A model generated the notes under the pieces. It made no database searches and had not been told where the DNA came from. It worked only from the letters and a program-made list of their open reading frames with translations. 23,442 bases of DNA from the IMG/VR virus record IMGVR_UViG_3300041583_000337, positions 1-23,442 of that record, one strand, 5' to 3'. This stretch comes from a virus. Shown piece after piece: positions 1-7,045 of this stretch (position 1 is the first letter of the stretch; every line of letters begins with the position of its first letter). Position numbers and translations under genes: made by a program.

Positions 1-420
1 TGCTGGTGCTGTGGTCTGGTGCTGGCGCTGGTGCTGTGGTCTGGTGCTGGTGCTGTGGTCTGGTGCTGTGGTCTGGCGCTGTGGTCTGGTGCTGTGGTCT
101 GGTGCTGGTGCTGTGGTCTGGTGCTGGTGCTGTGGTCTGGTGCTGGTGCTGTGGTCTGGTGCTGTGGTCTGGTGCTGGTGCTGTGGTCTGGTGCTGGTGC
201 TGTGGTCTGGTGCTGGCGCTGGTGCTGTGGTCTGGTGCTGGTGCTGTGGTCTGGTGCTGTGGTCTGGCGCTGGTGCTGTGGTCTGGCGCTGGTGCTGTGG
301 TCTGGTGCTGGTGCTGGTGCTGTGGTCTGGTGCTGTGGTCTGGCGCTGTGGTCTGGTGCTGTGGTCTGGCGCTGTGGTCTGGCGCTGTGGTCTGGTGCTG
401 TGGTCTGGTGCTGGTGCTGG
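1..420. repeat. Two-unit (6 bp + 13 bp) tandem array, truncated at window edge
   Basis: The whole stretch can be read without a single leftover base as 42 consecutive units: 18 copies of a 6-bp unit YGCTGG and 24 copies of a 13-bp unit YGCTGTGGTCTGG, where Y is T in 34 copies and C in 8. The long unit looks like the short one with a 7-bp insertion. Short units occur singly or in pairs; long units occur in runs of one to seven. The top strand contains no A at all, so no stop codon is possible in any of the six frames; the long apparent reading frames here are artefacts of composition. The array ends sharply at 420 and may continue upstream of the window. It lies just before the terminase genes, where lambda-like phages carry their cos region, but no cos function is shown. 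It could also be an assembly edge or a host minisatellite. Confidence 0.95.
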
Positions 421-658
421 TGCCGACTCGGAATCTATCGATCGAACCGGAACGACCGGGGGACCCTGGCCACCCGGCGCTACGTAGGGGGGCAGAGAGG
501 CACCCCGCTCGAGAGTTTTTCGGCTTGACAACCTTGAATGGGAAAATACCGCCCCTTCGCCAAGCCCCCTGCCCACAGACCCTGCTCGGCGAAATTCGCA
601 CCTGGGCCCGGGATCGGCGACAATGCAGTCACAACCCATAGCCAACCGAAATACAAGC
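421..658. other. Non-coding leader before the terminase genes
   Basis: No convincing gene is seen between the repeat array and the small terminase gene. The stretch holds an 8-bp palindrome TCGATCGA (438-445), a perfect -35-like TTGACA (525-530) without a -10 box at proper distance, and GC-rich patches. In cos phages the cohesive-end site lies in this position upstream of the small terminase gene, so this stretch is the natural place to look for it. That is inference from position only; no known cos sequence was recognised. Confidence 0.5.
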
Positions 659-1087
659 ATGAACGTCTCAGGCCACGGAGGATCTCGCGAAGGCGCCGGG
701 CGAAAACCCGCCGATTACAAACCGCCGCCGGCCAAGGCCGATCTGGATACCGCGAAGGCGCGCAACGAGGCGGCGAAAGCCGACCTGGCCGAACTTGAAT
801 TGCGGATTAAATCCGGGGATTACGTCGCCCGTTCCGAGGTACGGGAGATCGCGGCCACCGCCCTGGCGGTCTTGTCGCAGTCGCTGCGCTCGGTGCCCGA
901 CAACTTGGAGCGCCGCCTGGGCACCAACCCGGAGCTCGCGGCCGAGGTTGGGAGCCTGATTGACTCGGCCCTGGATGAGGTGGCTGACGCCTTTGAGCTG
1001 ATGTCGGATGTCCCCGATAGGCAGGGCGACGACGTGGCGCCGCGCGGTGGCGTGGAGGGCGCGGATGGCAACGAAGACCTGCTTTGA
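659..1087 (+). CDS. terS: Terminase small subunit
   Basis: Predicted 142-residue DNA-recognition subunit of the packaging motor. It would bind the packaging site and hand the DNA to the large subunit. The N-terminus carries the GGSREGAGRKP signature typical of many small terminase subunits (a basic Gly/Arg segment), followed by a charged helical stretch (KARNEAAKADLAELELRIKSG) and a helical region containing SVPDNLERRLG and a hydrophobic C-terminal helix. Its 3' end overlaps the start of the large subunit gene by 23 nt, the usual pairing. The start is uncertain: ATG at 659 puts the signature at the N-terminus as in relatives, but an in-frame ATG at 623 would add 12 residues; neither has a strong Shine-Dalgarno. 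Family call rests on the signature, size and position. Confidence 0.8.
   Translation: MNVSGHGGSREGAGRKPADYKPPPAKADLDTAKARNEAAKADLAELELRIKSGDYVARSEVREIAATALAVLSQSLRSVPDNLERRLGTNPELAAEVGSLIDSALDEVADAFELMSDVPDRQGDDVAPRGGVEGADGNEDLL
1054..1059 (+). promoter_or_regulatory. Ribosome binding site of the large terminase gene
   Basis: GGAGGG lies 5 nt before the ATG at 1065, inside the end of the small subunit gene. It decides for this start over the in-frame ATG at 1008. Confidence 0.65.
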
Positions 1088-3200
1088 CCCGGACCTGCAC
1101 CGCGCCAAGGCGCGGGGCGACATCATGGGCGGTGCCTCGGCGGCGCTGCGACCCCCGCGCCGGGTGAGCGTGGCGCAAGGCGCGGCCGACGCATTGGTGA
1201 TCAAGCAGCCAGGCGGCTACACCGGCAACTGGTCCGCCGACGAAACGCCCTACATGGTCGAGCCCATGAACTTGCTGGCCAGCCGAGCGCACGAAGCGGT
1301 GTGCTTTGTCGGGCCGGCCCGAACCGGCAAAACGATGGGCCTTTTGGAGGGGTGGATGGCGCACGCGGTCACCAACGACCCAGGCGACATGCTCATCGTG
1401 CAGATGACGCAGGACAAAGCCCGCGAATACAGCAAGACCCGAATCGACCGCGCCATTCGGCACAGCCCAAAGATCCACGAATTCAAAAGCGCCTCGAGCC
1501 AGCACGACAACACGCACGACAAGATGTTCAAGCACGGGATGTGGCTGCGCATCGCCTGGCCCACCGTGTCGAACCTGTCGTCCTCGGACTACCGCTACGT
1601 CGGCCTCACCGACTACGACCGAATGCCCGACGACATCGACGGCGAGGGCGCGGGCTTCTCCTTGGGGCTGAAGCGGACCACCACGTTCCTGAGTCGGGGC
1701 ATGTGCATGGTCGAGTCCAGCCCCGGCCGAGACGTGATCGACCCGCGCTGGGTGCCGGTGACCGCGCACGAAGCGCCTCCCACCGGCGGGGTGCTGGGCA
1801 TCTACAACCGATCCGACCGGCGCCGCTGGTACTGGAAATGCCCCGACTGCTCCGAGTATTTCGAGTGCGCCCCGGGCCTGGGCCTGTTCAACCTGCCGCC
1901 CGACAAAGACCTGCTTGAGCTGGTGCGCGAGGCCGATCTGCCCGCGATGGCCGAGCAGTACAACAGGGTGGTGTGCCCGCATTGCGGCACGCTGATCCCG
2001 CCCAAGGCCAAGCACGGCCTGAACCAAACCGGTGTGTGGCTGCGCGACGGTGAAAAGATGAAGCCTGACGGCAGCCGCTACGGCACGCCGACCACCAGCA
2101 CGATCGCGGGCTACTGGCTGGGCGGGTGTGCGGCCGCGTACCAAAACTGGAAGTCCCTGGTGCTGCGCTACCTGCAGGGCCTGCGCGACTACGCGCTGAC
2201 GGGCCAAGAACTCGCGCTGAAGACCACGGTGAACACCGATCAGGGCATGCCCTACACCAGCATGGCGCTGGTCGAGGCGGCGGCCAACGGCGGCGCGGTG
2301 CAGACCGAGGCGTGGCTGGAGCGGTACATGGTGCCCGACGAAACCCGGTTCCTGGCCGCCTCGGTGGACGTGCAGGGTGGCTCCAACGCCCGCTTTGTGG
2401 TGCAAGTGCACGCGGTGGGCCCCTATTTCGAGCAGTGGCTGGTCGACCGTTTCGAGATCAAGCTGTCCAAACGCGAGGGAATGGGCTCCGAATTTGCGCC
2501 GATCGACCCTGCTGCCTACGTCGAAGACTGGCAATTGCTCACCGAAAAGGTGGTCACGGCCACCTACAAAACGTCGATTTCAGGGCGCGAACTGCGCATC
2601 CTGGCCACCGCGGTCGACTCCGGCGGCGAAGATGGGGTGACCGCCAACGCCTACGCCTGGTGGCGCAGCCTGAAAGCGGCCAACCTGCACAGCCGCGTGC
2701 TGCTGGTGAAGGGCGCGTCGGCCAAGAACGCCCCGATGATCCGCCACACCTTGGTGGGCAATCGCAGCACCAAGGAAAAGGGCGACGTGTCCCTGTACCT
2801 GCTGAACCCCAACTTGCTCAAAGATGCGGTGCACGCCGGCCTGCGCCGGAGCACCCCTGGCCCAGGCTACCTGCACCTGCCTGACTGGTTGCCCAAGGCG
2901 TTCCACGACGAGCTCTACAACGCCGAGGTGCGAACCAAAGACGGGACGTGGTCGCAGATCCGCAAGCGCAACGAAGCCTTCGACTTGGCCTGCTACATCC
3001 GCGCCATCTGCCTGCGCCTGGGTGTGGACAAGATCGCAGACTGGGAGCGCGCGCCGCCCTGGGCCGCGCCGCTGGCCACCAACCGCGAAATGGTCGACGC
3101 CGAGCAGCGCCGGGAGGAGAAAGCCGAGGCTGCGGCATCAACAGCGGTCGCCATCCGCAAACCCACACGCACGCGGCGCGTGGCCGCCGCCAGCCTCTGA
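1065..3200 (+). CDS. terL: Terminase large subunit, lambda GpA family
   Basis: 711-residue packaging ATPase and nuclease that pumps DNA through the portal and cuts the concatemer. Visible parts in order: Walker A GPARTGKT at about residues 83-90; Walker B region GLTDYDRMP around Asp183; a zinc-binding pair CPDC (Cys259, Cys262) and CPHC (Cys304, Cys307); then an RNase-H-like nuclease half with acidic residues in SVDVQGG (Asp435) and AVDSGGEDG (Asp518), candidates for metal binding. Lambda gpA is 641 residues, so this is somewhat longer. GpA-type terminases are normally found in cos-packaging phages. The Walker B segment has Tyr where many relatives have DE (DEIDRYP-like); I believe the DYDRMP form also occurs in other phages, so it is probably functional. 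The C-terminus is rich in Ala/Arg/Glu and probably contacts the portal. Confidence 0.96.
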   Translation: MATKTCFDPDLHRAKARGDIMGGASAALRPPRRVSVAQGAADALVIKQPGGYTGNWSADETPYMVEPMNLLASRAHEAVCFVGPARTGKTMGLLEGWMAHAVTNDPGDMLIVQMTQDKAREYSKTRIDRAIRHSPKIHEFKSASSQHDNTHDKMFKHGMWLRIAWPTVSNLSSSDYRYVGLTDYDRMPDDIDGEGAGFSLGLKRTTTFLSRGMCMVESSPGRDVIDPRWVPVTAHEAPPTGGVLGIYNRSDRRRWYWKCPDCSEYFECAPGLGLFNLPPDKDLLELVREADLPAMAEQYNRVVCPHCGTLIPPKAKHGLNQTGVWLRDGEKMKPDGSRYGTPTTSTIAGYWLGGCAAAYQNWKSLVLRYLQGLRDYALTGQELALKTTVNTDQGMPYTSMALVEAAANGGAVQTEAWLERYMVPDETRFLAASVDVQGGSNARFVVQVHAVGPYFEQWLVDRFEIKLSKREGMGSEFAPIDPAAYVEDWQLLTEKVVTATYKTSISGRELRILATAVDSGGEDGVTANAYAWWRSLKAANLHSRVLLVKGASAKNAPMIRHTLVGNRSTKEKGDVSLYLLNPNLLKDAVHAGLRRSTPGPGYLHLPDWLPKAFHDELYNAEVRTKDGTWSQIRKRNEAFDLACYIRAICLRLGVDKIADWERAPPWAAPLATNREMVDAEQRREEKAEAAASTAVAIRKPTRTRRVAAASL

Positions 3201-3228
3201 GGACAGCGGCCCGCAGGCGCGCTGCGGG
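3201..3228 (+). repeat. Gene-end repeat copy 1 with hairpin
   Basis: Begins at the base after the large terminase stop codon: GGACAGCGGCCCGCAGGCGC (3201-3220). Within it and beyond, CCCGCAG (3210-3216) pairs perfectly with CTGCGGG (3222-3228) around a 5-nt loop. There is no T tract, so this is not an intrinsic terminator; it may shield or modulate the mRNA between terminase and connector genes. Near-identical sequence recurs at 8504-8521 and 12476-12495. Confidence 0.6.
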
Positions 3229-3271
3229 GGGATTGAAGACACTCTTGCGGACTACCAACACCCGCAAGACC

Positions 3272-3481
3272 ATGCCCGTATCCCAAGACGACATCGATCG
3301 ACTCAACGCCGCAATCGCGTCTGAGGAGCGTGTCGTCATGCTCAACGGGCAGAGCGTGACCTACCGGTCCACGGCCGATCTGATCACCGCGCGCAACGAC
3401 ATCCAGACACAGCTGGACCGGGCCAGCCCGACGCCCCGGCGCAAGCAGACCTACGCTTACTTCAGCGGGCGGGGGTACTGA
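3272..3481 (+). CDS. gpW-like head-tail connector protein
   Basis: 69-residue protein, close to the 68 residues of lambda gpW. In lambda, gpW joins the filled head just before the FII protein and tail are added. The sequence begins MPVSQDDIDRLNAAI, has a short beta hairpin region (ERVVMLNGQSVTYRS), a helix (DLITARNDIQTQLDR) and ends with a basic segment plus aromatic tail (PRRKQTYAYFSGRGY), which matches the helix-hairpin-helix layout and RRRGPAGFYV-like end of gpW. The position between large terminase and portal is the lambda position. Its stop TGA shares its A with the portal ATG (TGATG), so the two are translationally coupled. No strong ribosome site is seen before its own ATG. Confidence 0.85.
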   Translation: MPVSQDDIDRLNAAIASEERVVMLNGQSVTYRSTADLITARNDIQTQLDRASPTPRRKQTYAYFSGRGY

Positions 3482-5028
3482 TGGCCCGGCGCAAAGCCCG
3501 GCCGGCCAAGCAATCGGCGGTCGCTGCGGCGGTGCAGACCGTCACCGGCGGCCAGGCGTTGCAGGTCAAAAACCGCTACGACGCGGCCGGCACCGGTCGG
3601 CGCATGCGCGGCTGGAACCCACCGAACAGCGGCCCCAACGTCGCCATCGTCGGCCTGGAGAACATCCGCAAGCGCTCGCGCGACGCCGGCCGAAACGACT
3701 GGGCGGGCGCCGCAGCAACCCAGCGCTGGGTCACGAACCTCATCGGCGTGGGCATCACGCCCCGGCTGCCGACGACCCTGACCAAGAAGCGTCGCAAGGA
3801 AATCACCGACCTGTGGGACCGCTGGGTTGCGGAGTCCGACGCCGACGGCGTGCTGGACTTCTACGGCCAGCAGACCCTCGCGGTGCGCTGCTGGCTCGAC
3901 TCCGGCGAAGTCTTTGTGCGCCAGCGCAAAAGGCGCGTGGAAGACGGCATCGAGGTGCCGGTGCAGATCCAGCTGATCGAGCCCGAGTTCGTGCCCATGC
4001 TCGACGCCGACACCTACCCGTTTTTGCCGGTGGGCAACAAGATCCGCAGCGGCATCGAGTTCGACCGGCGCGGCCAGCGCATCGCCTACTGGATGCACCG
4101 CGAGCACCCAGGCGACGGCCACCAAAACATGGGCAACGCCAGCTTGCTGCGCGTGCTCGCCTCGGAGGTCAGCCATGTCTTCGAGCCGCTGCGCCCCGGC
4201 CAGCTGCGCGGCGTGCCCGGCCTGGCCCCGGTGCTTGCGCGCCTGCGCAACGTGGCCGACTTCGACGACACAGTGCTTGAGCGCCAAAAACTGGCCAACT
4301 TGTTCGTGGCGTTTCTCACACGCAACGCGGGCTCCGATCTGGACCAGCTCACCGGCGGCGCCGTGGAGTTCGACGGCGCGCAGCCGCTGGCACCCATGCA
4401 GCCGGGCCTGATGCAAGAACTGGGCCTGGGCGAAGATGTGAAGTTCTCCAACCCGCCCGAGGCCGGCGTGAGTTTCTCCGACTACATGCGAACCCAGCAC
4501 CTCGGCACCGCCGCCGGCGCGGGCCTGCCCTACGAAATCATGTCGGGCGACATCAAAGAAGTCAGCGACCGCACCCTGCGCGTGATGATCAACGAGTTCC
4601 GCCGCTTCGCCGAGTCGCGCCAGTGGCAGATCGTGATCCCCATGTTCTGCAAGCGCGTGCGCAAGTGGTGGGCCGAAACCGCACTGCTGGCCGGCCACAT
4701 CACCGCTGACGAGCTCAACGACGTGATGCTGGTCAAGTGGTCACCGCACGGCTGGGCGCACATCCACCCGGTGCAAGACCCAACGGGCAAAAAAGTCGAA
4801 GTCGACGCGGGATTCCGCAGCCGATCTTCTGTGATCGGTGAGCGCGGCGACGACCCGGAGGAAGTGGACGACGAGCGCGCGGCCGACGTGCAGCGCGAGA
4901 AAGACCTCAACCTGTGGGTCGACCCCAACCCGGCACCCGCCGCGCCCGGTGCCGATCCCACAGACCCTGAAGATCCCGAGGATCTCAAGGACCCTGCGGG
5001 CCCACAGCCCCAACCAGAGACGCTCTAA
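3481..5028 (+). CDS. Portal protein, lambda gpB family
   Basis: 515-residue portal that forms the dodecameric ring at one head vertex, serving as docking site for terminase, DNA channel and tail attachment point. Typical features of the lambda-type family are visible: the GRRMRGWNPPNSGPN segment near residues 40-55, the RSRDAGRNDWAGAAATQRWVTNLIGVGI stretch (read in pieces around residues 65-95), the DSGEVFVRQR and QLIEPEFVP motifs in the clip/wing region, and the GLPYEIMSGDIKEVSDRTLRV... segment in the crown/stem part (around residues 347-365). The C-terminus is a disordered acidic, proline-rich tail (PAAPGADPTDPEDPEDLKD). Lambda gpB is 533 residues. The gene starts on the A of the connector stop codon. 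In lambda the next gene is the protease; here 3.5 kb of other genes intervene. Confidence 0.96.
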   Translation: MARRKARPAKQSAVAAAVQTVTGGQALQVKNRYDAAGTGRRMRGWNPPNSGPNVAIVGLENIRKRSRDAGRNDWAGAAATQRWVTNLIGVGITPRLPTTLTKKRRKEITDLWDRWVAESDADGVLDFYGQQTLAVRCWLDSGEVFVRQRKRRVEDGIEVPVQIQLIEPEFVPMLDADTYPFLPVGNKIRSGIEFDRRGQRIAYWMHREHPGDGHQNMGNASLLRVLASEVSHVFEPLRPGQLRGVPGLAPVLARLRNVADFDDTVLERQKLANLFVAFLTRNAGSDLDQLTGGAVEFDGAQPLAPMQPGLMQELGLGEDVKFSNPPEAGVSFSDYMRTQHLGTAAGAGLPYEIMSGDIKEVSDRTLRVMINEFRRFAESRQWQIVIPMFCKRVRKWWAETALLAGHITADELNDVMLVKWSPHGWAHIHPVQDPTGKKVEVDAGFRSRSSVIGERGDDPEEVDDERAADVQREKDLNLWVDPNPAPAAPGADPTDPEDPEDLKDPAGPQPQPETL

Positions 5029-5031
5029 CCC

Positions 5032-5514
5032 ATGACCGCATTCTTCAACTCCCCCGACGGCCAAACCCCCCAGGGCGTCTTTGTCTTGAACCCAGCAACG
5101 GGCCAGCCCAGCGCCGCCCCCACCCCCGGCCTGACCGACACCCAACTGCGCGCCACCGCCGTACCCGTTGCAGGCCCACTCACCAACACCCAGCTTCGAG
5201 CAACTCCCGTGCCCGTCAGCGTCCCCGCGCGCACCTGTCTCGGCACCGCGCGCCTGACCATCCCCGTCACCTCGGTCACCCTGGCCGGTGCCACGGGTGG
5301 CATCGCCATCCCAGCCGGTGCAGTCACGGCAGAGATTCAAGCCGACGGCGGCGCCGTGCGAATGCGCCGCGACGGCAGCACACCCACGGCGACGCTGGGC
5401 TACCGGCTCGAGGACGGCCTGGAGAAAGTGGTCGACAGCACGCTGGCTGATGTGCGCCTGATCGCGCAAGGCGGGGCCTGCTTCGTGAACGTGGCCTATT
5501 TCAATCAGGTCTGA
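5032..5514 (+). CDS. Virion-type protein with TQLRATxVPV repeats, unknown role
   Basis: 160 residues, no assigned function. The N-terminal third holds two copies of a motif: LTDTQLRATAVPVAGP and LTNTQLRATPVPVS (about residues 34-63). Motifs of the form LTDxQLRAxPVPV are, to my knowledge, a recurring element in phage structural proteins, often as linkers or fibre stalk repeats; this is recalled, not searched. The C-terminal part looks like a small beta domain (IPVTSVTLAGATGGIAIPAGAVTAEIQADGG... VRMRRDGSTPTATLGYRL), similar in style to small domains that cap virion proteins. It starts 3 nt after the portal stop and ends 2 nt before the next ATG, so it is part of the same operon. Being between portal and protease, it may be a head fibre or decoration protein, but this is a guess. 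Confidence 0.7.
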   Translation: MTAFFNSPDGQTPQGVFVLNPATGQPSAAPTPGLTDTQLRATAVPVAGPLTNTQLRATPVPVSVPARTCLGTARLTIPVTSVTLAGATGGIAIPAGAVTAEIQADGGAVRMRRDGSTPTATLGYRLEDGLEKVVDSTLADVRLIAQGGACFVNVAYFNQV

Positions 5515-5516
5515 GC

Positions 5517-6452
5517 ATGAGCAGGACCGTTCGCAACCTGCGCACCCGGTTCGCGCCGTCACAGCGCACCGACATCTACCGAGCCATCTACGGCCAAACA
5601 ACCCCAGGCGCACGCTGGCACATTGACGAAGCGATTCGCGCGAACCAAGCCGCTGGCGTGTGGGGCATGGCATCGGGCTGGACTGCCGAGCAGCTCTCCA
5701 GCTGCATGATCTTCCAAGACAGCGCGGGCACCCTGCCTGTGTTTGCGCTTGAGCAGCCAATTGGATTGGTGCTTGATTGCCGGTATGCGCCGGGTAGCCG
5801 GGGACCGGAGTTGGTGGTCAATGGTGGGTTTGATGTTGATACGGCTGGCTGGTTTATCAATGATGGCGGCTGGACTTGGGCCGAAGGAAGGGCATCACTT
5901 GCCGGAAATAGCACACCTCAAACTCTTCAGCAAAGTGGACGATTTGTTTTAGGCAAGCTATACGAAATCGGGTTTGATGTAACCAGTAGTGGCGGGGCGA
6001 TTGGACTAGAGCGAGCAGACGGCATAGTTTTTTCGTCAGGTTCAGCGGGAAGGGTAACAACTAGATTTTTTGCTGATCGCACGAATTTAGCGTTCAAACG
6101 CGCCAGTGGCGTAGTAAACGGAACTATCGACAACGTCTCAGTCCGAGAAATCCCCGGCCTGCCGCTCACGCAATCCAGCACGATGGCCCGGCCTGCTGCG
6201 AGCGCACGAATAAACAGGCTTCTTGCAACCGATGTCCTATCGACGCAGGCCGTGACGGTGGTTGCCGCCCCTCATGTTCTTTCGTTCACAGGCACAGGGA
6301 CTATCACGCTGTCCGGTGCATCAACTGCCGGGCCACTTGTGGGGAGTGGCGCAAGCAATCGTGTATCCATCACGTTTACACCAACAGCAGGGAGCCTGAC
6401 ATTAACGGTCAGCGGCTCAGTGCTGATGGGGCAGTTGGAGTTGGCGCTATGA
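5517..6452 (+). pseudogene. N-terminal half of a split CBM/LamG-like virion protein
   Basis: 311 residues. A basic N-terminus (MSRTVRNLRTRF) is followed by a segment common in phage LamG-type proteins (WTAEQLSSCMIFQDSAGTLPVFALEQPIGLVLD), then a jelly-roll, carbohydrate-binding-like domain at about residues 98-212 with the usual opening NGGFDVDTAGW and closing TIDNVSVREI, then a second beta-rich part ending ...LMGQLELAL. In related phage proteins a QLEL strand like this is normally followed directly by a YQ-containing linker and a concanavalin/LamG-like domain; that continuation is found here only after the HNH gene, at 7046. So the gene appears interrupted, although both halves have intact frames and may still be made as two proteins. 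Base composition drops in G+C from about 5760 on. Likely virion surface or receptor-binding role (inference). Confidence 0.75.
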
Positions 6453-6454
6453 GC

Positions 6455-6952
6455 CTAGATCGTGCAAGTGCTGTGCAGCACACGCTTGGCCGCGAGATAG
6501 GCTTGATGGGCTTCTTCCGGCGTATTGAAGTTCCCAAGGTTCTTGTTCATGCCGTTGGTCTGAATAGCGGCTCTCCACTTCCCTTGGTTGTAGTAAGCGC
6601 CGAGAAGGCCGGATCGACTCCCGGCCTGAGCGCGCTTCTGATTCTGCAAGTTCGACGCCTTAGATACGTCACGAAGGTTCTCGATCCTGTTGTCGCGGCG
6701 GTTGCCGTTAATGTGGTCAACCTCACCAGCAGGAAACTGGCCTTTAACGTAAAGCCAGGCGAGCCTGTGCACCCCGTAGGTTTTCATGTCAACACGGGCT
6801 CGAACGTAGCCTTCTTGGTCGACGGTCCCGCAAACTTGCCCAACGGCAATTCCCGGCCCAGGCTTCTTTCGGGTGAAGACGCCGGTTTCCGGGTCGTAGT
6901 GCAAAAGCTCTTGGATGCGCGCTTGTGTGATTGTAGAATTGGCCTTAGCCAT
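6455..6952 (-). CDS. HNH homing endonuclease with AP2 DNA-binding domain
   Basis: 165-residue endonuclease and the only gene on the - strand. The HNH core runs from His62-Arg63 (GVHRLAWLYVKGQ) through VDHINGNRRDNRIENLR (Asp79, His80, Asn82, Asp87-Asn88, Asn92) to SNLQNQ. A C-terminal AP2-type domain follows at about residues 115-160 (GLLGAYYNQGKWRAAI, LGNFNTPEEAHQAY, AKRVLH). This HNH-AP2 pairing is typical of phage homing enzymes that cut an uninterrupted allele and are copied into it by repair. The start at 6952 is chosen because AAGGA (6961-6965, - strand) lies 8 nt upstream; the frame remains open further up to 7153 but that part overlaps the start of the downstream gene. An extended -10-like TGTTAAAAT sits at 7023-7031. 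It lies exactly in the gap between the halves of a virion gene. Confidence 0.93.
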   Translation of the reverse strand: MAKANSTITQARIQELLHYDPETGVFTRKKPGPGIAVGQVCGTVDQEGYVRARVDMKTYGVHRLAWLYVKGQFPAGEVDHINGNRRDNRIENLRDVSKASNLQNQKRAQAGSRSGLLGAYYNQGKWRAAIQTNGMNKNLGNFNTPEEAHQAYLAAKRVLHSTCTI

Positions 6953-6960
6953 GCTGTTGT

Positions 6961-6965
6961 TCCTT
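6961..6965 (-). promoter_or_regulatory. Ribosome binding site of the HNH gene
   Basis: AAGGA on the - strand, 8 nt before the ATG at 6952. It decides for the 165-residue form over longer in-frame starts. Confidence 0.6.
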
Positions 6966-7022
6966 GTAAACAATGGTTTGGTCAGAAGCCTGCAAGTGTT
7001 GATAGCGCTTGTGGGCTTCGCT

Positions 7023-7031
7023 ATTTTAACA
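7023..7031 (-). promoter_or_regulatory. Possible extended -10 promoter of the HNH gene
   Basis: On the - strand TGTTAAAAT matches an extended -10 element (TGn plus a TATAAT-like hexamer), about 70 nt upstream of the HNH start, in the most AT-rich part of the insert. No good -35 is seen, which extended -10 promoters can do without. An opposite-strand gene in a late operon needs its own promoter, which favours this reading. Confidence 0.35.
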
Positions 7032-7045
7032 TAGGAGTTGCTTAA

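Noticed and set aside
1-420. CRISPR array
   Set aside because: Units are 6 and 13 bp with no spacers; not compatible with repeat-spacer structure.
525-553. TTGACA as a -35 box of a promoter for the terminase genes
   Set aside because: No acceptable -10 hexamer at 16-18 nt spacing; the AT-rich GAAAAT (542-547) is only 11 nt away.
6-641. Three long overlapping forward frames in the repeat array
   Set aside because: They exist only because the top strand lacks A; the peptides are low-complexity in all three registers and none has a ribosome site.
807-2534. Long - strand frame of 575 codons opposite the terminase genes
   Set aside because: Typical shadow frame of GC-rich coding DNA; it is rich in Arg/His/Gly/Val without domains, and the + strand genes are certain.
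3210-3228. Hairpin after the large terminase gene as a terminator
   Set aside because: Perfect 7-bp stem but followed by GGGATTG, with no T run.
6449-7045. Forward frame of 198 codons that starts at an ATGA overlap and ends just before the ATG at 7046
   Set aside because: It lies antisense to the HNH gene, whose motifs are clear; the forward peptide shows no domain. The neat ends come from the stop and start codons of the flanking gene halves.
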